NCBI GenBank assembly: GCA_041390825.1
Contig: JAWKPF010000010.1
Span: forward strand, 110,782 to 174,781
DNA: 64,000 nt
Direction: 5' to 3'
Source: Thermomicrobiales bacterium
Lineage (GTDB): Bacteria > Chloroflexota > Chloroflexia > Thermomicrobiales > UBA6265
Shown: positions 52,820 to 62,296 of the stretch, one piece after another
Position numbering within the stretch: the stretch's first letter is position 1
How the letters are laid out: every line of letters begins with the position of its first letter
The notes under the pieces: generated by a model
Told to the model about the DNA's origin: nothing
Databases searched by the model: none
Seen by the model: only the letters and a program-made list of their open reading frames with translations
Translations under genes and position numbers: made by a program

Positions 52820-53167
52820 ATGCTTTCTGGGGAAACAGACTCTGCGGATGGAGAAAGAACTCCCGGTTGCCGAGAAACATCGTCCGGATTTCGGAACCTG
52901 GCGGCTGCCAAAGAAGTGCTTGCACATATCGGGATCAATGCGTTGTCGGATGAGACGGGATGGCGATTCTACCCGGATGATGACGTGCCCGCGAATGTTC
53001 GGCTCGCACCTGGGGTACCGATGACGCATCACCAGTTGTACGCACTGGGTGAAGTCTTCCACGAGCTGGACCGGGATTTGCCGGCGATCGAGCACTTCGT
53101 CGAGGCGCATGCGACGAACAACCCGGTTCGGCGCATCATCGATGCGAGGGCTACGCCGGCCTGGTGA
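52820..53167 (+). CDS. Possible short protein, perhaps frameshifted
   Basis: 115 codons. The last 90 residues look protein-like and helical (LAAAKEVLAHIGINALSDET, then HHQLYALGEVFHELDRDLPA). The first 25 codons do not, and an overlapping frame starting at ATG 52848 (MEKELPVAEKHRPDF) would join it by a frame change near 52890. This suggests a broken gene, or an unrelated start. No family recognised. Confidence 0.35.
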   Translation: MLSGETDSADGERTPGCRETSSGFRNLAAAKEVLAHIGINALSDETGWRFYPDDDVPANVRLAPGVPMTHHQLYALGEVFHELDRDLPAIEHFVEAHATNNPVRRIIDARATPAW

Positions 53168-53287
53168 CGAGTCCGGCTTTTCAGGACCAAAGGCCGTCGA
53201 GTTGTGCCCATGGAATTAGGGGCTATCAGGCCGGAGTTCATCAACGATCATATCTCTTTAGGCCTATTTGGAGTGTGAGGATTTCCG

Positions 53288-54124
53288 ATGCGTAAGGGCG
53301 CCAAAGCAACCATCGATGTCAAAGGGACGGCCATTGCCGTTCGTTCGGAGGAGGGCGGAGATTACATCAGCCTCACCGATATCGCTCGATCGAAGAATCC
53401 CGACCAGTCTGATGATCTCATTCGGAACTGGATTCGCAGCCGAACCACACTGGAGTTCCTTGGAACCTGGGAGATCTTGAACAACCCCAGTTTTAATCCC
53501 GTCGAATTCGACGGGATTAGAATGCAGGCGGGGCTGAACACCTTCGCATTGACACCGAAACAATGGATCGAGCGGACGGCGGCAATTGGAATCGTGTCGC
53601 GTCCTGGGAGGTATGGAGGCACTTTCGCTCACTCTGACATCGCCTTCGAGTTCGCGACCTGGGTCTCCGTCGAGTTCAAGCTTTACCTCATCAAGGAGTT
53701 CCAGCGGCTCAAGGCAGAAGAGAGTCAGCGCCTGGCTGACGGGTGGGACCTGAAGCGGTCACTTGCGAAGATCAACTACCGAATCCACACCGATGCAATC
53801 AAGAGTCACCTGATACCAGCGATGATCGATGCTCAGGAAGCGGCGATCACATATGCCAATGAGGCGGATTTGCTGAACCTCGCGCTCTTCGGTATGACTG
53901 CGAGGCAGTGGCGGGATCAGAATCCACAGCAGGATGGAAACATCCGCGACTATGCGACTGTGGAACAGCTCGTCGTGCTCTCCAACCTGGAAAATTTGAA
54001 CGCCGAGTACATTCGCGAAGGGATCTCAGCAGAAGAACGGCTTCAGCGGTTGAACGAAACTGCAATTCGGCACATGAGCGCAATGATCAACCACTCGTCG
54101 ACACTTCGAAAGCTCCAGGGATAG
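53288..54124 (+). CDS. KilA-N domain-containing protein
   Basis: 278 residues. The N-terminal KilA-N domain is clear: YISLTDIARSKNPDQSDDLI, TLEFLGTWEILNNPSFNPVE and WIERTAAIGI, followed by GRYGGTFAHSDIAFEFATWVS and the helical FKLYLIKEFQRLKAEE. KilA-N domains are DNA-binding modules of phages, large DNA viruses and mobile islands. The C-terminal region is helical with no catalytic motif. AT-richer codons than its neighbours suggest transfer. TGAGGA lies upstream of the ATG. Confidence 0.85.
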   Translation: MRKGAKATIDVKGTAIAVRSEEGGDYISLTDIARSKNPDQSDDLIRNWIRSRTTLEFLGTWEILNNPSFNPVEFDGIRMQAGLNTFALTPKQWIERTAAIGIVSRPGRYGGTFAHSDIAFEFATWVSVEFKLYLIKEFQRLKAEESQRLADGWDLKRSLAKINYRIHTDAIKSHLIPAMIDAQEAAITYANEADLLNLALFGMTARQWRDQNPQQDGNIRDYATVEQLVVLSNLENLNAEYIREGISAEERLQRLNETAIRHMSAMINHSSTLRKLQG

Positions 54125-54425
54125 AACGCGCGCGATAGCGATACAAGGCGGCGCATCGACGGCGCGCCGAACATTCTGGTTGGAAGGGTGCTCGACCCAA
54201 AGTCGAACGATGACGGGAGGGGGCGGAGCGCGTTTTTCCCTGGTGGTTCGTTCGCAAGTCACGATCCAACGCAGGAGACGCCGTGAACGACTCTTCAGTA
54301 AGTCGCGATCGTGAGACCTGAACCGAACCTCGTCAGGGCAGAGTGTTCCATTTTGGGCAGGAGGGGACTATGATCCTGGAACCGGTACGTCCTCTCTTCG
54401 TCCCTGTCACCGTCCGGAGCGTCGC
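54125..54425. other. Intergenic region
   Basis: 301 bases between the KilA-N gene and the methyltransferase. No gene, strong repeat or clear promoter was seen. Confidence 0.5.
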
Positions 54426-55265
54426 ATGTCCACAACCAATCCGATTGCATCGCACTACTCGTCCGAAGATGCGCTGGCGCGCATCGATCAGCAACTGCGC
54501 GCGCAGGGGATCGACCCGGAACATCCCACCCTCGATGCCCTGGCGCCGTTCGACAACTTCCATGCGCGCGGAATGGCAGCCACGGTCGATCTGATGTCGC
54601 TGGCGGAGTTTCCCGCCGGCGCTCGGGTGCTCGATGTCGGCGGCGGGTTGGGTGGTCCGGCGCGGGTACTGGCGGCACGCTCGGGCGCGCATGTGACGGT
54701 GCTCGATCTCACACCAACGTTCGTGATGCAAGGCCGGGTCCTGACCGAGCGGGTGGGATTGAGCGACCTGGTCGATTTCGAAGAGGGCGATGGCACGGCC
54801 ATGCCGTTCGCAGACGCCAGTTTCGATGGCGTCTGGACGCAACACAGCACGATGAACATCGCGGACAAGGACGCGCTCTATACCGAGATTCACCGCGTGC
54901 TGACGCCGGGCGGACGTCTGGCGATGCATGAGGTGATGCTGGGGAATGGTGAAGCGGTGGACTATCCGATGCCATGGGCAAGCGATCCCCGGTATAGCTT
55001 CCTGCGTCCCGCTGAGGAAATGCGAAACCTGATTTCGGCACACGGGTTTCGGGAACTGGCCTGGATCGATGAGTCACAGAAGGTGCTCGCCTTCATCGAC
55101 CGCGGCCAGGGAAGCACGCCGGGTGAGCGGAGCGGTCCGTCACAGCAACCGCCGGGAGCGATGATCCTGTTCGGTCCCGCCTTCGTGGAGCGAATTCAGA
55201 ACGTCGGCCGCAATCTGGCAAGCGGCCGGATCACGGTGGTGCAGGGGGTGTTCGAGCGCGTGTAG
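54426..55265 (+). CDS. Class I SAM-dependent methyltransferase
   Basis: 279 residues. The SAM site motif I is VLDVGGGLGGPARVLA; motif II (VTVLDLTPTFV) and the post-motif block DASFDGVWTQHSTMNIADK are typical of the UbiE and sarcosine/dimethylglycine methyltransferase branch. The HRVLTPGGRLAMHEVM strand follows. It could methylate a small molecule such as a glycine-betaine precursor; no partner gene confirms this. Confidence 0.88.
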   Translation: MSTTNPIASHYSSEDALARIDQQLRAQGIDPEHPTLDALAPFDNFHARGMAATVDLMSLAEFPAGARVLDVGGGLGGPARVLAARSGAHVTVLDLTPTFVMQGRVLTERVGLSDLVDFEEGDGTAMPFADASFDGVWTQHSTMNIADKDALYTEIHRVLTPGGRLAMHEVMLGNGEAVDYPMPWASDPRYSFLRPAEEMRNLISAHGFRELAWIDESQKVLAFIDRGQGSTPGERSGPSQQPPGAMILFGPAFVERIQNVGRNLASGRITVVQGVFERV

Positions 55266-55319
55266 ATGGTATTTCGGGTGGTGTTTCGGGTAGTCTCCTG
55301 GCAACCTGAAGGCATCGTC

Positions 55320-55817
55320 ATGTCAGCCATCAACGATCCGACTGCACCGCTCGATTCCGAGCATATCGCGAAGCAACAGCTTCGCCGCGCGCATGAACTG
55401 GCAGTGCGCGCATCGATCGCCGACGTGGCGTCGTATGTCCAGCAGTTGCTCGGTCAGAAATGGACCGCGTATCTCGCGGGTGTTTCGGATGCCAGGGCGG
55501 TCGGCAAGTGGGCCAACGGAGGGCGCAAACCGCAACCTGAGAGCGAGCGCAAGCTGCGAGACGCCTATCAGATCGCCGTGCTGATCTCGCTGGTCGACGA
55601 TGAACCGACCGCGCGAGCATGGTTTTCCGGGATGAACCCCGTTCTCGGCCATCGCGCTCCGGCCTGGGTTATCGCCAATTGGGATGACGGTGGCGACCGT
55701 GCCATGGAAGCCGCCCTGGCCTTTATTGCCCTTCGGCTGTTGATTCCGGGGTTGCCGCGATCGGAGTCGCCATGTCCGGCATCGAACCGTCGTCCGGCGC
55801 AGCGCCACCGGCGGTGA
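55320..55817 (+). CDS. Xre/MbcA/ParS-like antitoxin-fold protein, orphan
   Basis: 165 residues. An N-terminal HTH-like part (ASYVQQLLGQKWTAYLAGVS, then AVGKWANGGRKPQPESE) and the C-terminal toxin-binding domain (ARAWFSGMNPVLGHRAPAWV, then DRAMEAALAFI) match the DUF2384/ParS layout seen next to RES-domain toxins. No RES gene is adjacent; the next gene is on the other strand and overlaps the last 95 bases. A stand-alone regulator is therefore possible. ATG at 55320 with GAAGG upstream. Confidence 0.78.
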   Translation: MSAINDPTAPLDSEHIAKQQLRRAHELAVRASIADVASYVQQLLGQKWTAYLAGVSDARAVGKWANGGRKPQPESERKLRDAYQIAVLISLVDDEPTARAWFSGMNPVLGHRAPAWVIANWDDGGDRAMEAALAFIALRLLIPGLPRSESPCPASNRRPAQRHRR

Positions 55818-56511
55818 GCTCGTTCAGCATGGTGGTCATGGTGGCGATCTCGGCGTCCTGGGTGTTGACCACCTGCTGAGCGAAGTTCTTGACCATTTCG
55901 TCCTTGCCGAGCTCGAGCTCGGCCTGGGCCATCGCCACACCGCCCTGGTGATGGCGAATCATGAGCCGCAGGAACTGGGCATTCATCTCGTCGACCGGGA
56001 GCGTCTCAAGCGCGGCGACCTCGGACGGTGTCGCCATGCCGGGCATGAGCGGGGTTTCTGCGCCGCCGGACTCCGGTGTGGCGGAATGGTCCATGCCGGC
56101 CATGTCGTCGTCTTCGAGACCGGGAGGCGGGCTGGGCAGCGTCATGTCGTAGTCGCCCATCCAGGACATGACTGGGTCGCCAGCGGAAACGGGCAAGCCC
56201 CAGACATCGAGCCATCCGGTCATCATGCCGATCTGGAACTGCTGGGTATCGGCAATATCCCGCGCCATCAGGGCGATGGCGGGATCGTCGGTGCGTCGGT
56301 AGGCAATGTTGGCCATCTCTACTGCCTGGGCGTGATGCACGCTCATATCGCGCACGAAACCAACATCGGCGGAATCGTTGGCGGGGTGATCGTTCTCATC
56401 CCGCACGAAGAAGTAGAGCGCCAGCGCGCCCAAGGCCAACGCCAGCACCCCCAGGGCAACAGGCACCCAGGTGGGAATGTTGGTTCGTGCAGACGATTCG
56501 GCTTCGGCCAT
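55723..56511 (-). CDS. Membrane-anchored DUF305 (ferritin-like) protein
   Basis: 262 residues. One N-terminal helix (about 17-35, VPVALGVLALALGALALYFF) anchors an outer domain with two DUF305 halves: FVRDMSVHHAQAVEMA and FLRLMIRHHQGGVAMAQAEL. The paired histidine-rich helices are typical, and Met-rich stretches (WMGDYDMTLP, MPGMATP) suggest copper or heavy-metal binding. ATG 56511 with AAAGGTG is preferred. It lies 51 bases downstream of the CDF transporter on the same strand, which fits a metal-homeostasis role. Confidence 0.85.
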   Translation of the reverse strand: MAEAESSARTNIPTWVPVALGVLALALGALALYFFVRDENDHPANDSADVGFVRDMSVHHAQAVEMANIAYRRTDDPAIALMARDIADTQQFQIGMMTGWLDVWGLPVSAGDPVMSWMGDYDMTLPSPPPGLEDDDMAGMDHSATPESGGAETPLMPGMATPSEVAALETLPVDEMNAQFLRLMIRHHQGGVAMAQAELELGKDEMVKNFAQQVVNTQDAEIATMTTMLNELTAGGAAPDDGSMPDMATPIAATPESTAEGQ

Positions 56512-56562
56512 GGGTACACCTTTCAGCGACTGGGAGCGGACTTCGCTCACTATCTCGGATCG

Positions 56563-57579
56563 CTACGAATTCGCGGTTCCTATCTTCTCCGTTTTCACTC
56601 CCACCGTCTGGCAGATTGCCAGCCCCTCGTCGGAATCGAGCGAGCAGTCGCGTGGGCCCGCGCTATCGGGAATGTACGACTCGGGCTGCAGGGTCGTGTG
56701 CGCAATGCCGAATTCGTCAGCCAACAGGTGGCTGGCGTCTTGCAGAATGTGTGACCAGTCGCGCGCGTTGGTGATTTCCAGATGCGCGCTCGCGGCGACC
56801 ACGCCGGAGGTCACGGTCCAGACGTGCAGGTCGTGAACTTCGGCGACGCCAGGAACGCGCTTGAGGGCGGAACGGACAGCCTGCGGATCGATATCGTTCG
56901 GGGTCGCTTCCAGCAAGATATCGACCGCTTCCTTGAGCAGCTTCCATGCGCTGAAGACGATGAGCCCGCCAATGACGACGGACAGAATAGGGTCGGCCTC
57001 GGTCCAGCCGGTGGCCATGATGATGAGCGCGGCCACGATGGTGGCAACCGATCCGAGCAGATCGCCGATCACATGCAGAAAGGCGCCGCGCGTGTTGAGA
57101 TCGTGCTGATGACCGCCCCCGCGGGACAGCACCCAGGCAGAGAGGACATTGGCGCCGAGTCCGGCCGCCGCGACCGCGAGCATGAGACCCGAGCGAATTT
57201 CGGGGGGATCGGAGAAGCGCTGCCAGGCTTCGTAGAAGATGTAGAGCGACAGCATGATCAGGACCGCGGCATTGACCGCGGCGGCCAGGATCTCGGCGCG
57301 CATGAACCCGAACGAGCGGCGTGGAGTGGCTGGTCGTCCGGCCAGCCAGGCGGCGAAGAGCGAGAGGAGCAATGCCCCGGCATCGGTGGCCATGTGGCCG
57401 GCATCGGCAAGCAGCGCCAATGAGTTGGCAACGATACCGCCGATGACCTCGATGATGAGAAAGGTCGTGGTGATCGCCAGCGCGATCGTCAACGGTCTCC
57501 GCTTGGCGGACCGGTCCCCCAACGCGGAGTGACTGTGCGAGGCGTCGTGATCGTGGTCGTCGAGGTGGTGGTCGTCCAT
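56563..57579 (-). CDS. Cation diffusion facilitator, zinc-exporter type
   Basis: 338 residues. The His-rich N-terminus (DDHHLDDHDHD, then SHSH) and six membrane helices are typical of CzcD/ZitB members. The zinc site residues are the HxxxD pairs in ALLADAGHMATD and FLHVIGD. A cytoplasmic domain (VAEVHDLHVWTVTSG) follows. It exports Zn2+ or other divalent ions in exchange for protons. The start is ATG 57579; the upstream in-frame start at 57648 adds non-conserved sequence. Confidence 0.93.
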   Translation of the reverse strand: MDDHHLDDHDHDASHSHSALGDRSAKRRPLTIALAITTTFLIIEVIGGIVANSLALLADAGHMATDAGALLLSLFAAWLAGRPATPRRSFGFMRAEILAAAVNAAVLIMLSLYIFYEAWQRFSDPPEIRSGLMLAVAAAGLGANVLSAWVLSRGGGHQHDLNTRGAFLHVIGDLLGSVATIVAALIIMATGWTEADPILSVVIGGLIVFSAWKLLKEAVDILLEATPNDIDPQAVRSALKRVPGVAEVHDLHVWTVTSGVVAASAHLEITNARDWSHILQDASHLLADEFGIAHTTLQPESYIPDSAGPRDCSLDSDEGLAICQTVGVKTEKIGTANS

Positions 57580-57699
57580 TGCTGGAATGGTAGTGCAGTC
57601 CTGGGCCCTGAGCTCTGGGGCCTGCGACGAACGAAGCGCGGCGTTCACCTGGAACTCAGCAAACGTCTCCAGGCTCAGGACCCAGGGCTCTGGACTCGA

Positions 57700-59460
57700 T
57701 CAGGCTGGGATCGGGTCGAACTGGGCGGCGTGGAGGCGGCCATAAACACCGTTGAGGGCGATGAGTTCCTGGTGTCTGCCTTGCTCGACCACGCCACTGT
57801 CATCGACGACCACAATGCGGTCGGCATGCTGAATCGTTGCCAGCCGGTGAGCGATGATGAGGGTGGTGCGGCCCACGGCGAGTTCTTCCAGGCTGGCCTG
57901 GATCTGCCGTTCCGTTTGGGTGTCGAGCGCGCTGGTGGCTTCGTCCAGGATGAGGATCGGGGGGTTCTTGACGAACATGCGCGCGATGGCGAGCCGTTGC
58001 TTCTGGCCCCCGGAGAGTTTCACGCCGCGTTCGCCGATGACGGTTTCGAAACCGGCCGGCAGCTCGGCGATCATGGTGTCGAGCTTGGCGCGGCGCGCGG
58101 CCTGCTCGATCTCCTCATCGGTGGCATCCAGCCGCCCATAGGCGATGTTCTCGCGAATCGTGCCGCCGAAGAGGAAAACGTCCTGCTGCACGATGCCGAT
58201 CTCGCGCCGCAGTGAGGCAAGGGTCATATCGCGAATATCGATACCGTCGATGGTGATCCGTCCGGCGTCGACCTCGTAGAACCGCGGCAGTAGTGAGGCG
58301 ATGGTGGTCTTTCCGGCGCCGGACGGACCGACGAAGGCGACGGTTTCTCCGGCGCGGATGTCCAGATCGATGCCTTTGAGGATAGGGCGCTCCGAGTTAT
58401 AGCCAAAACGGACCTTCTCGAAGCGGATGTCGCCACGCAACCGGCCGACGTCGATGGCATCCGGTTTGTCGGCGATATCCGGCTCGATGGCGAGCAGTTC
58501 GGTGTAGCTGCGGAAGCCGGCGATTCCCTTGGGATAGATCTCCAGCACGGCCATGATCTTTTCCATCGGCCGAAAGAAGACATTGACCAGCAACAAGAAG
58601 GTGACGAACTCGCCCTCGCTGAGCTGCCCGTCGATGACGAAGTAGGCCCCGGCAATCATGACCACCAGTTGCGTGAAGCGCATGCTGGCGTAGTTGAGGG
58701 TCATGCTGGCGGCCATGATGCGGTAGGCGTCCAGCTTGGTGTCACGGTAGCGATCGTTGTCCTTGGCAAAGAGGGAGCGCTCGTGATCCTCGTTTGCGAA
58801 CGCTTGCACCACGCGGATGCCGCCCACGTTTTCCTCGATGCGGTGGTTGAACTCGCCGACACTGCGGAAGAGATTCTTCCAGGTAACCGCCATGCGGCCG
58901 CCGTAGTGAATGGTGGCGAAGGTGACCGGTGGCACCACGAGCAGCGTGATGATCGCCAGCTTGGCATTGACGAGGAACATCAGCACGAACGCGCCGACGA
59001 AGGTCATGATCGCCACGAACGCATCTTCTGGCCCGTGGTGGGCGACTTCGCCAATCTCCTCCAGGTCCTTGGTCACACGACCGACCAGATGCCCGGTCTT
59101 GTTGTTGTCATAGAAACGGAAGGACAACTTCTGCAGGTGGTCGAAACTGCGGCGCCGCATCTCGGTCTCGATGCTGATGCCAAGCTTGTGGCCCCAGTAG
59201 GTGACCACGATCATCAGCAGCGAATTGAGCACGTAGACGAGCAGCAGCGCCACGACCGCGAGGATGATCTTCGTCCAGTCTTTGCCGGGCAGCAGGCGAT
59301 CGACGAAGAGACCCGCCATCAGGGGAAACGCCAGCTCGAGCACGCCGGAGATCACCGCGCAGGTGAAATCGAGCGCGAAAAGCCCGCGGTGCGGACGGTA
59401 ATAGGCAAAGAACTGGCGGACGAGCGAAATCGTTCCGGCATCCGCCGCCGTGGCAGCCAT
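57700..59460 (-). CDS. ABC exporter, fused permease and ATPase
   Basis: 586 residues, a half-transporter that works as a dimer. The permease domain (about 15-320, six helices) is followed by the ATPase: Walker A GPSGAGKTT, Q-loop, signature LSGGQKQR, Walker B LILDEATSALD and the H-loop in IIAHRLATIQ. The family exports lipids or drugs (MsbA/LmrA-like). It is transcribed towards the CDF and DUF305 genes with a 120-base gap that contains degenerate CAGGACC/CAGGGCT heptamer-like sequence. Confidence 0.92.
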   Translation of the reverse strand: MAATAADAGTISLVRQFFAYYRPHRGLFALDFTCAVISGVLELAFPLMAGLFVDRLLPGKDWTKIILAVVALLLVYVLNSLLMIVVTYWGHKLGISIETEMRRRSFDHLQKLSFRFYDNNKTGHLVGRVTKDLEEIGEVAHHGPEDAFVAIMTFVGAFVLMFLVNAKLAIITLLVVPPVTFATIHYGGRMAVTWKNLFRSVGEFNHRIEENVGGIRVVQAFANEDHERSLFAKDNDRYRDTKLDAYRIMAASMTLNYASMRFTQLVVMIAGAYFVIDGQLSEGEFVTFLLLVNVFFRPMEKIMAVLEIYPKGIAGFRSYTELLAIEPDIADKPDAIDVGRLRGDIRFEKVRFGYNSERPILKGIDLDIRAGETVAFVGPSGAGKTTIASLLPRFYEVDAGRITIDGIDIRDMTLASLRREIGIVQQDVFLFGGTIRENIAYGRLDATDEEIEQAARRAKLDTMIAELPAGFETVIGERGVKLSGGQKQRLAIARMFVKNPPILILDEATSALDTQTERQIQASLEELAVGRTTLIIAHRLATIQHADRIVVVDDSGVVEQGRHQELIALNGVYGRLHAAQFDPIPA

Positions 59461-59773
59461 ACGACCTCTGGATCAGAACGACCGCCAGGAACAGCGGCCG
59501 GAAGCAACGAAGGCAATGGGCGCGCGAGCCGCGCTCCAGCACGCCACACATTATCGTACCTGAGCGTGACTCGCAGATGCTGGTGCGTATCAGAGTACCG
59601 AACCGCGCCAGGCTGACCCCAGCAATGGCGCCTCAGGGAACGTGCCGCGCGCTCACCATCCGCAACGCAGATCATCGCGATTTCGGGTAAGCTGAAGCAG
59701 CCCACAATTCACGTTCCCAATGCTTAGGCGCCTGCCAACTCGAACACCGTTCGCAGGCCACACGAGGCAAGCT
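59461..59773. other. Divergent intergenic region
   Basis: 313 bases between the ABC exporter (-) and the ATPase regulator (+). No gene or clear operator; both promoters should lie here. An in-frame ATG for the regulator at 59720 is possible. Confidence 0.5.
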
Positions 59774-62296
59774 GTGACATTCACCTACTCGCCGCAGCTG
59801 GTGCGAGAAGAACGACCGTCGTACAACACTGGCGGGGACCCACACGTCTTCCCGACCGATACGTTCATCGGACGCAAACAAGAGCTGGAGGACCTGCGAT
59901 TCGGCATCGAGACGGCGCCGGGGCGGTTGGTCACCGTGATCGGTACCGCGGGCGTCGGCAAGACGCGGCTCACGTTGGAAGCAATACGCGCCGCGGACGA
60001 ACTGTTTCCAGACGCGGCGCTGGTGGTGCGCCTGGCGGCCATCGAACGGCCGGACGATATCGTGCCCGAGATCGCGCGGGCGATGGGGATTCTCGACCAA
60101 TCGGAGAAGCTCGACGCGATCGTGCATGAGGAACTGGCAGCGGCGCCCACGCTCCTGCTGCTCGATTGCTATGAGCATCTCATCCCGGGGGCGAATCCAG
60201 TCGTAGCGCGGTTGCTGGCGGACTGTCCCGAACTGCGGATCGTGCTCACCTCGCGACGACCTTCCGGGTTGCCCGACGAGTGGCGGCTGGAGCTGAATCC
60301 GCTGCCCCTGCATCGCTCCGAACCGAGCGACCGTCGCACGCTGAGCGATGCCGCGCAGCTTTTCGTCACGCGAGCGCAACGAGCCAATGACCTGTTCCGG
60401 CTGCGGCCGAACGACGGGCCGGTGATCGAGGAACTCTGCGCACGGTACGACGGATTGCCGCTGGCGATCGAGTTGCTGGCGAGTTGGATGACCGTGCTCT
60501 CACCGCGCGAGTTATTGGAGTGGAAACCAGATCAACTCAGGTTCCGCACGCCAGCGCCCGATCCCCGCCACCAAAGCCTGCTGGATGCGATCGCCTGGAG
60601 CTTCGGACTCCTTTCTGCGGACGAGCAGGCGCTCATGCTGCGCTTGTCGGTCTTCTCTGGAGGATTCAGCCGGGACTTCGTCGAGAAGATGGCCCATGGG
60701 CGCGAGGCCGGCGCGGGCTATCCCTTTGCCGATGGGTACACCGCGCCATGGGCACTCGATATCGATGGGCTGGGTAATCCTACCGAGCGGCCTCAGGACC
60801 CCGAGATTGCCCGAGCACTGCCCTCTCTGGCAACCGACCCGGTGCTTGCGCTGGCAACCCTGGTCGATCATCGGCTCGTCTATCAAACTGGCGAGATCGA
60901 TGGGGCGCCCAGGTTCGACATGCTGGAGGCAATTCGCGAGTTCGGATTGCGGCAACTGGAACGGGACGATCTGTTGCCAGCCGTTCGGCATGCGCACGCG
61001 GCCGCCCTGATCGCGTTCGCCGAAGCATCGTGCGAAGGATTCTGGCATAAGCAATACCGCGAATGGGGACGGGAGCGCATCGACGCGGACCTCCAGAACT
61101 TGCGCGCGGCGCTGGCCTGGGCGGCAACACTGGGCGATGCCGGTGGCGAAATTGGCATACGGCTTTCGGGCGGCCTCTGGAACTACTGGCAAACCCGCGG
61201 ACTGGTCACCGAAGGGCGCGGCTATATCGACGATTGGATCTTCCGGCCGGGTCTGCCGCAGTGGTGTTACTGCAGCCATATGCCGGGGCTTGCCTTCCTT
61301 ACCTGGATTCAGGGAGACGACGCGCGTTGCCAACAGGTGGTGGACGCCGGGCTAGCGGCGGCGAATCCGACAAAGTTCTATGGAGCGCGCGCCATGCTCT
61401 ATCTCGTCATGGCGTTGCAGGAGTTCCGTAAGGGCCTGGAAAACGTCCTTTCGATGATGGAGTGCGTGGAGGAAGCGGAGCGGCTCTTCCGGCTGGGGAA
61501 CGACAACAACGGTCTCGGCGCCTGCTACCTCATCTATGGACAGGTCTGCCGGCTTACCGGGGATACCGAGCAAGCGCTCACACTTTTCGAGGACGCGCAA
61601 GCCCTCCACACCGAGACCAGCTACGAATGGGGCATGGCCGCAGGACGCTATTTCGCCGCCGAAGCGATGCGCGATCTCGCGGAAACCGACCGCGCCCGCA
61701 TTCCGGAAGCCACCGCGTTACTTTACGATGCGTTGCGCCAGTTTTGGGTCATGGGCGATTTCTGGGGCGCGGGGGGAGCATTGTCCGGTCTGGCGTGTAT
61801 CGCCGCGATGCAGGGAGCGAACTCCCAGGCCGCCACCTACTTCGGTGCGGCTGGGGTGCTAATGGACCGGGTCGGCGGCTCGCTGCTCCCAAGCGAGCTC
61901 ATGACGCACCACGAAACCGAGGCCGAGCTCAAAGCGCAGATGCCTGCAGCGGACTGGCAGGCCGCCTACGATGCGGGACGAGCTGCGCCCGACGCCGTTG
62001 TGGAAGCCGCTCTGGCCGACTCGGTCGAACTTCCGCATCAGCTCACGGCCGCCGCGCAACCGGTGCCCAGGCTCACGCGACGGCAACTGACCGTCGTGCA
62101 AGACCTGGTGCAGGGTTATGACATTCCCACGATTGCGCACCGCCGGGGACGCAGCTTGAGCGCAACGTATGAACTGGTGGACCGCATTCTCGATCGGCTC
62201 TCGCTCACCGCTTGGGACGAAATCGGCCCATTTGCAGTGAACAACGGCCTGGTGAGCCCGCCTAAAGCGCGGCCTGGCTTCGTTCCGCCGAAATAA
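59774..62296 (+). CDS. STAND-type ATPase regulator with C-terminal HTH-like module
   Basis: 840 residues from GTG 59774 (858 from ATG 59720, which lacks a ribosome-binding site). An NB-ARC-like ATPase has Walker A GTAGVGKTRLTLEA, Walker B LLLLDCYEHL, and sensor TSRRP, followed by LPLAIELLASWMTVLSP. The middle is helical (TPR-like). The C-terminal 65 residues (LTRRQLTVVQDLVQGYDIPTI to AVNNGLV) have a LuxR/sigma-4-like helix-turn-helix layout, and the same module stands alone at 62915. It is probably a ligand-activated transcriptional regulator. Confidence 0.85.
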   Translation: MTFTYSPQLVREERPSYNTGGDPHVFPTDTFIGRKQELEDLRFGIETAPGRLVTVIGTAGVGKTRLTLEAIRAADELFPDAALVVRLAAIERPDDIVPEIARAMGILDQSEKLDAIVHEELAAAPTLLLLDCYEHLIPGANPVVARLLADCPELRIVLTSRRPSGLPDEWRLELNPLPLHRSEPSDRRTLSDAAQLFVTRAQRANDLFRLRPNDGPVIEELCARYDGLPLAIELLASWMTVLSPRELLEWKPDQLRFRTPAPDPRHQSLLDAIAWSFGLLSADEQALMLRLSVFSGGFSRDFVEKMAHGREAGAGYPFADGYTAPWALDIDGLGNPTERPQDPEIARALPSLATDPVLALATLVDHRLVYQTGEIDGAPRFDMLEAIREFGLRQLERDDLLPAVRHAHAAALIAFAEASCEGFWHKQYREWGRERIDADLQNLRAALAWAATLGDAGGEIGIRLSGGLWNYWQTRGLVTEGRGYIDDWIFRPGLPQWCYCSHMPGLAFLTWIQGDDARCQQVVDAGLAAANPTKFYGARAMLYLVMALQEFRKGLENVLSMMECVEEAERLFRLGNDNNGLGACYLIYGQVCRLTGDTEQALTLFEDAQALHTETSYEWGMAAGRYFAAEAMRDLAETDRARIPEATALLYDALRQFWVMGDFWGAGGALSGLACIAAMQGANSQAATYFGAAGVLMDRVGGSLLPSELMTHHETEAELKAQMPAADWQAAYDAGRAAPDAVVEAALADSVELPHQLTAAAQPVPRLTRRQLTVVQDLVQGYDIPTIAHRRGRSLSATYELVDRILDRLSLTAWDEIGPFAVNNGLVSPPKARPGFVPPK

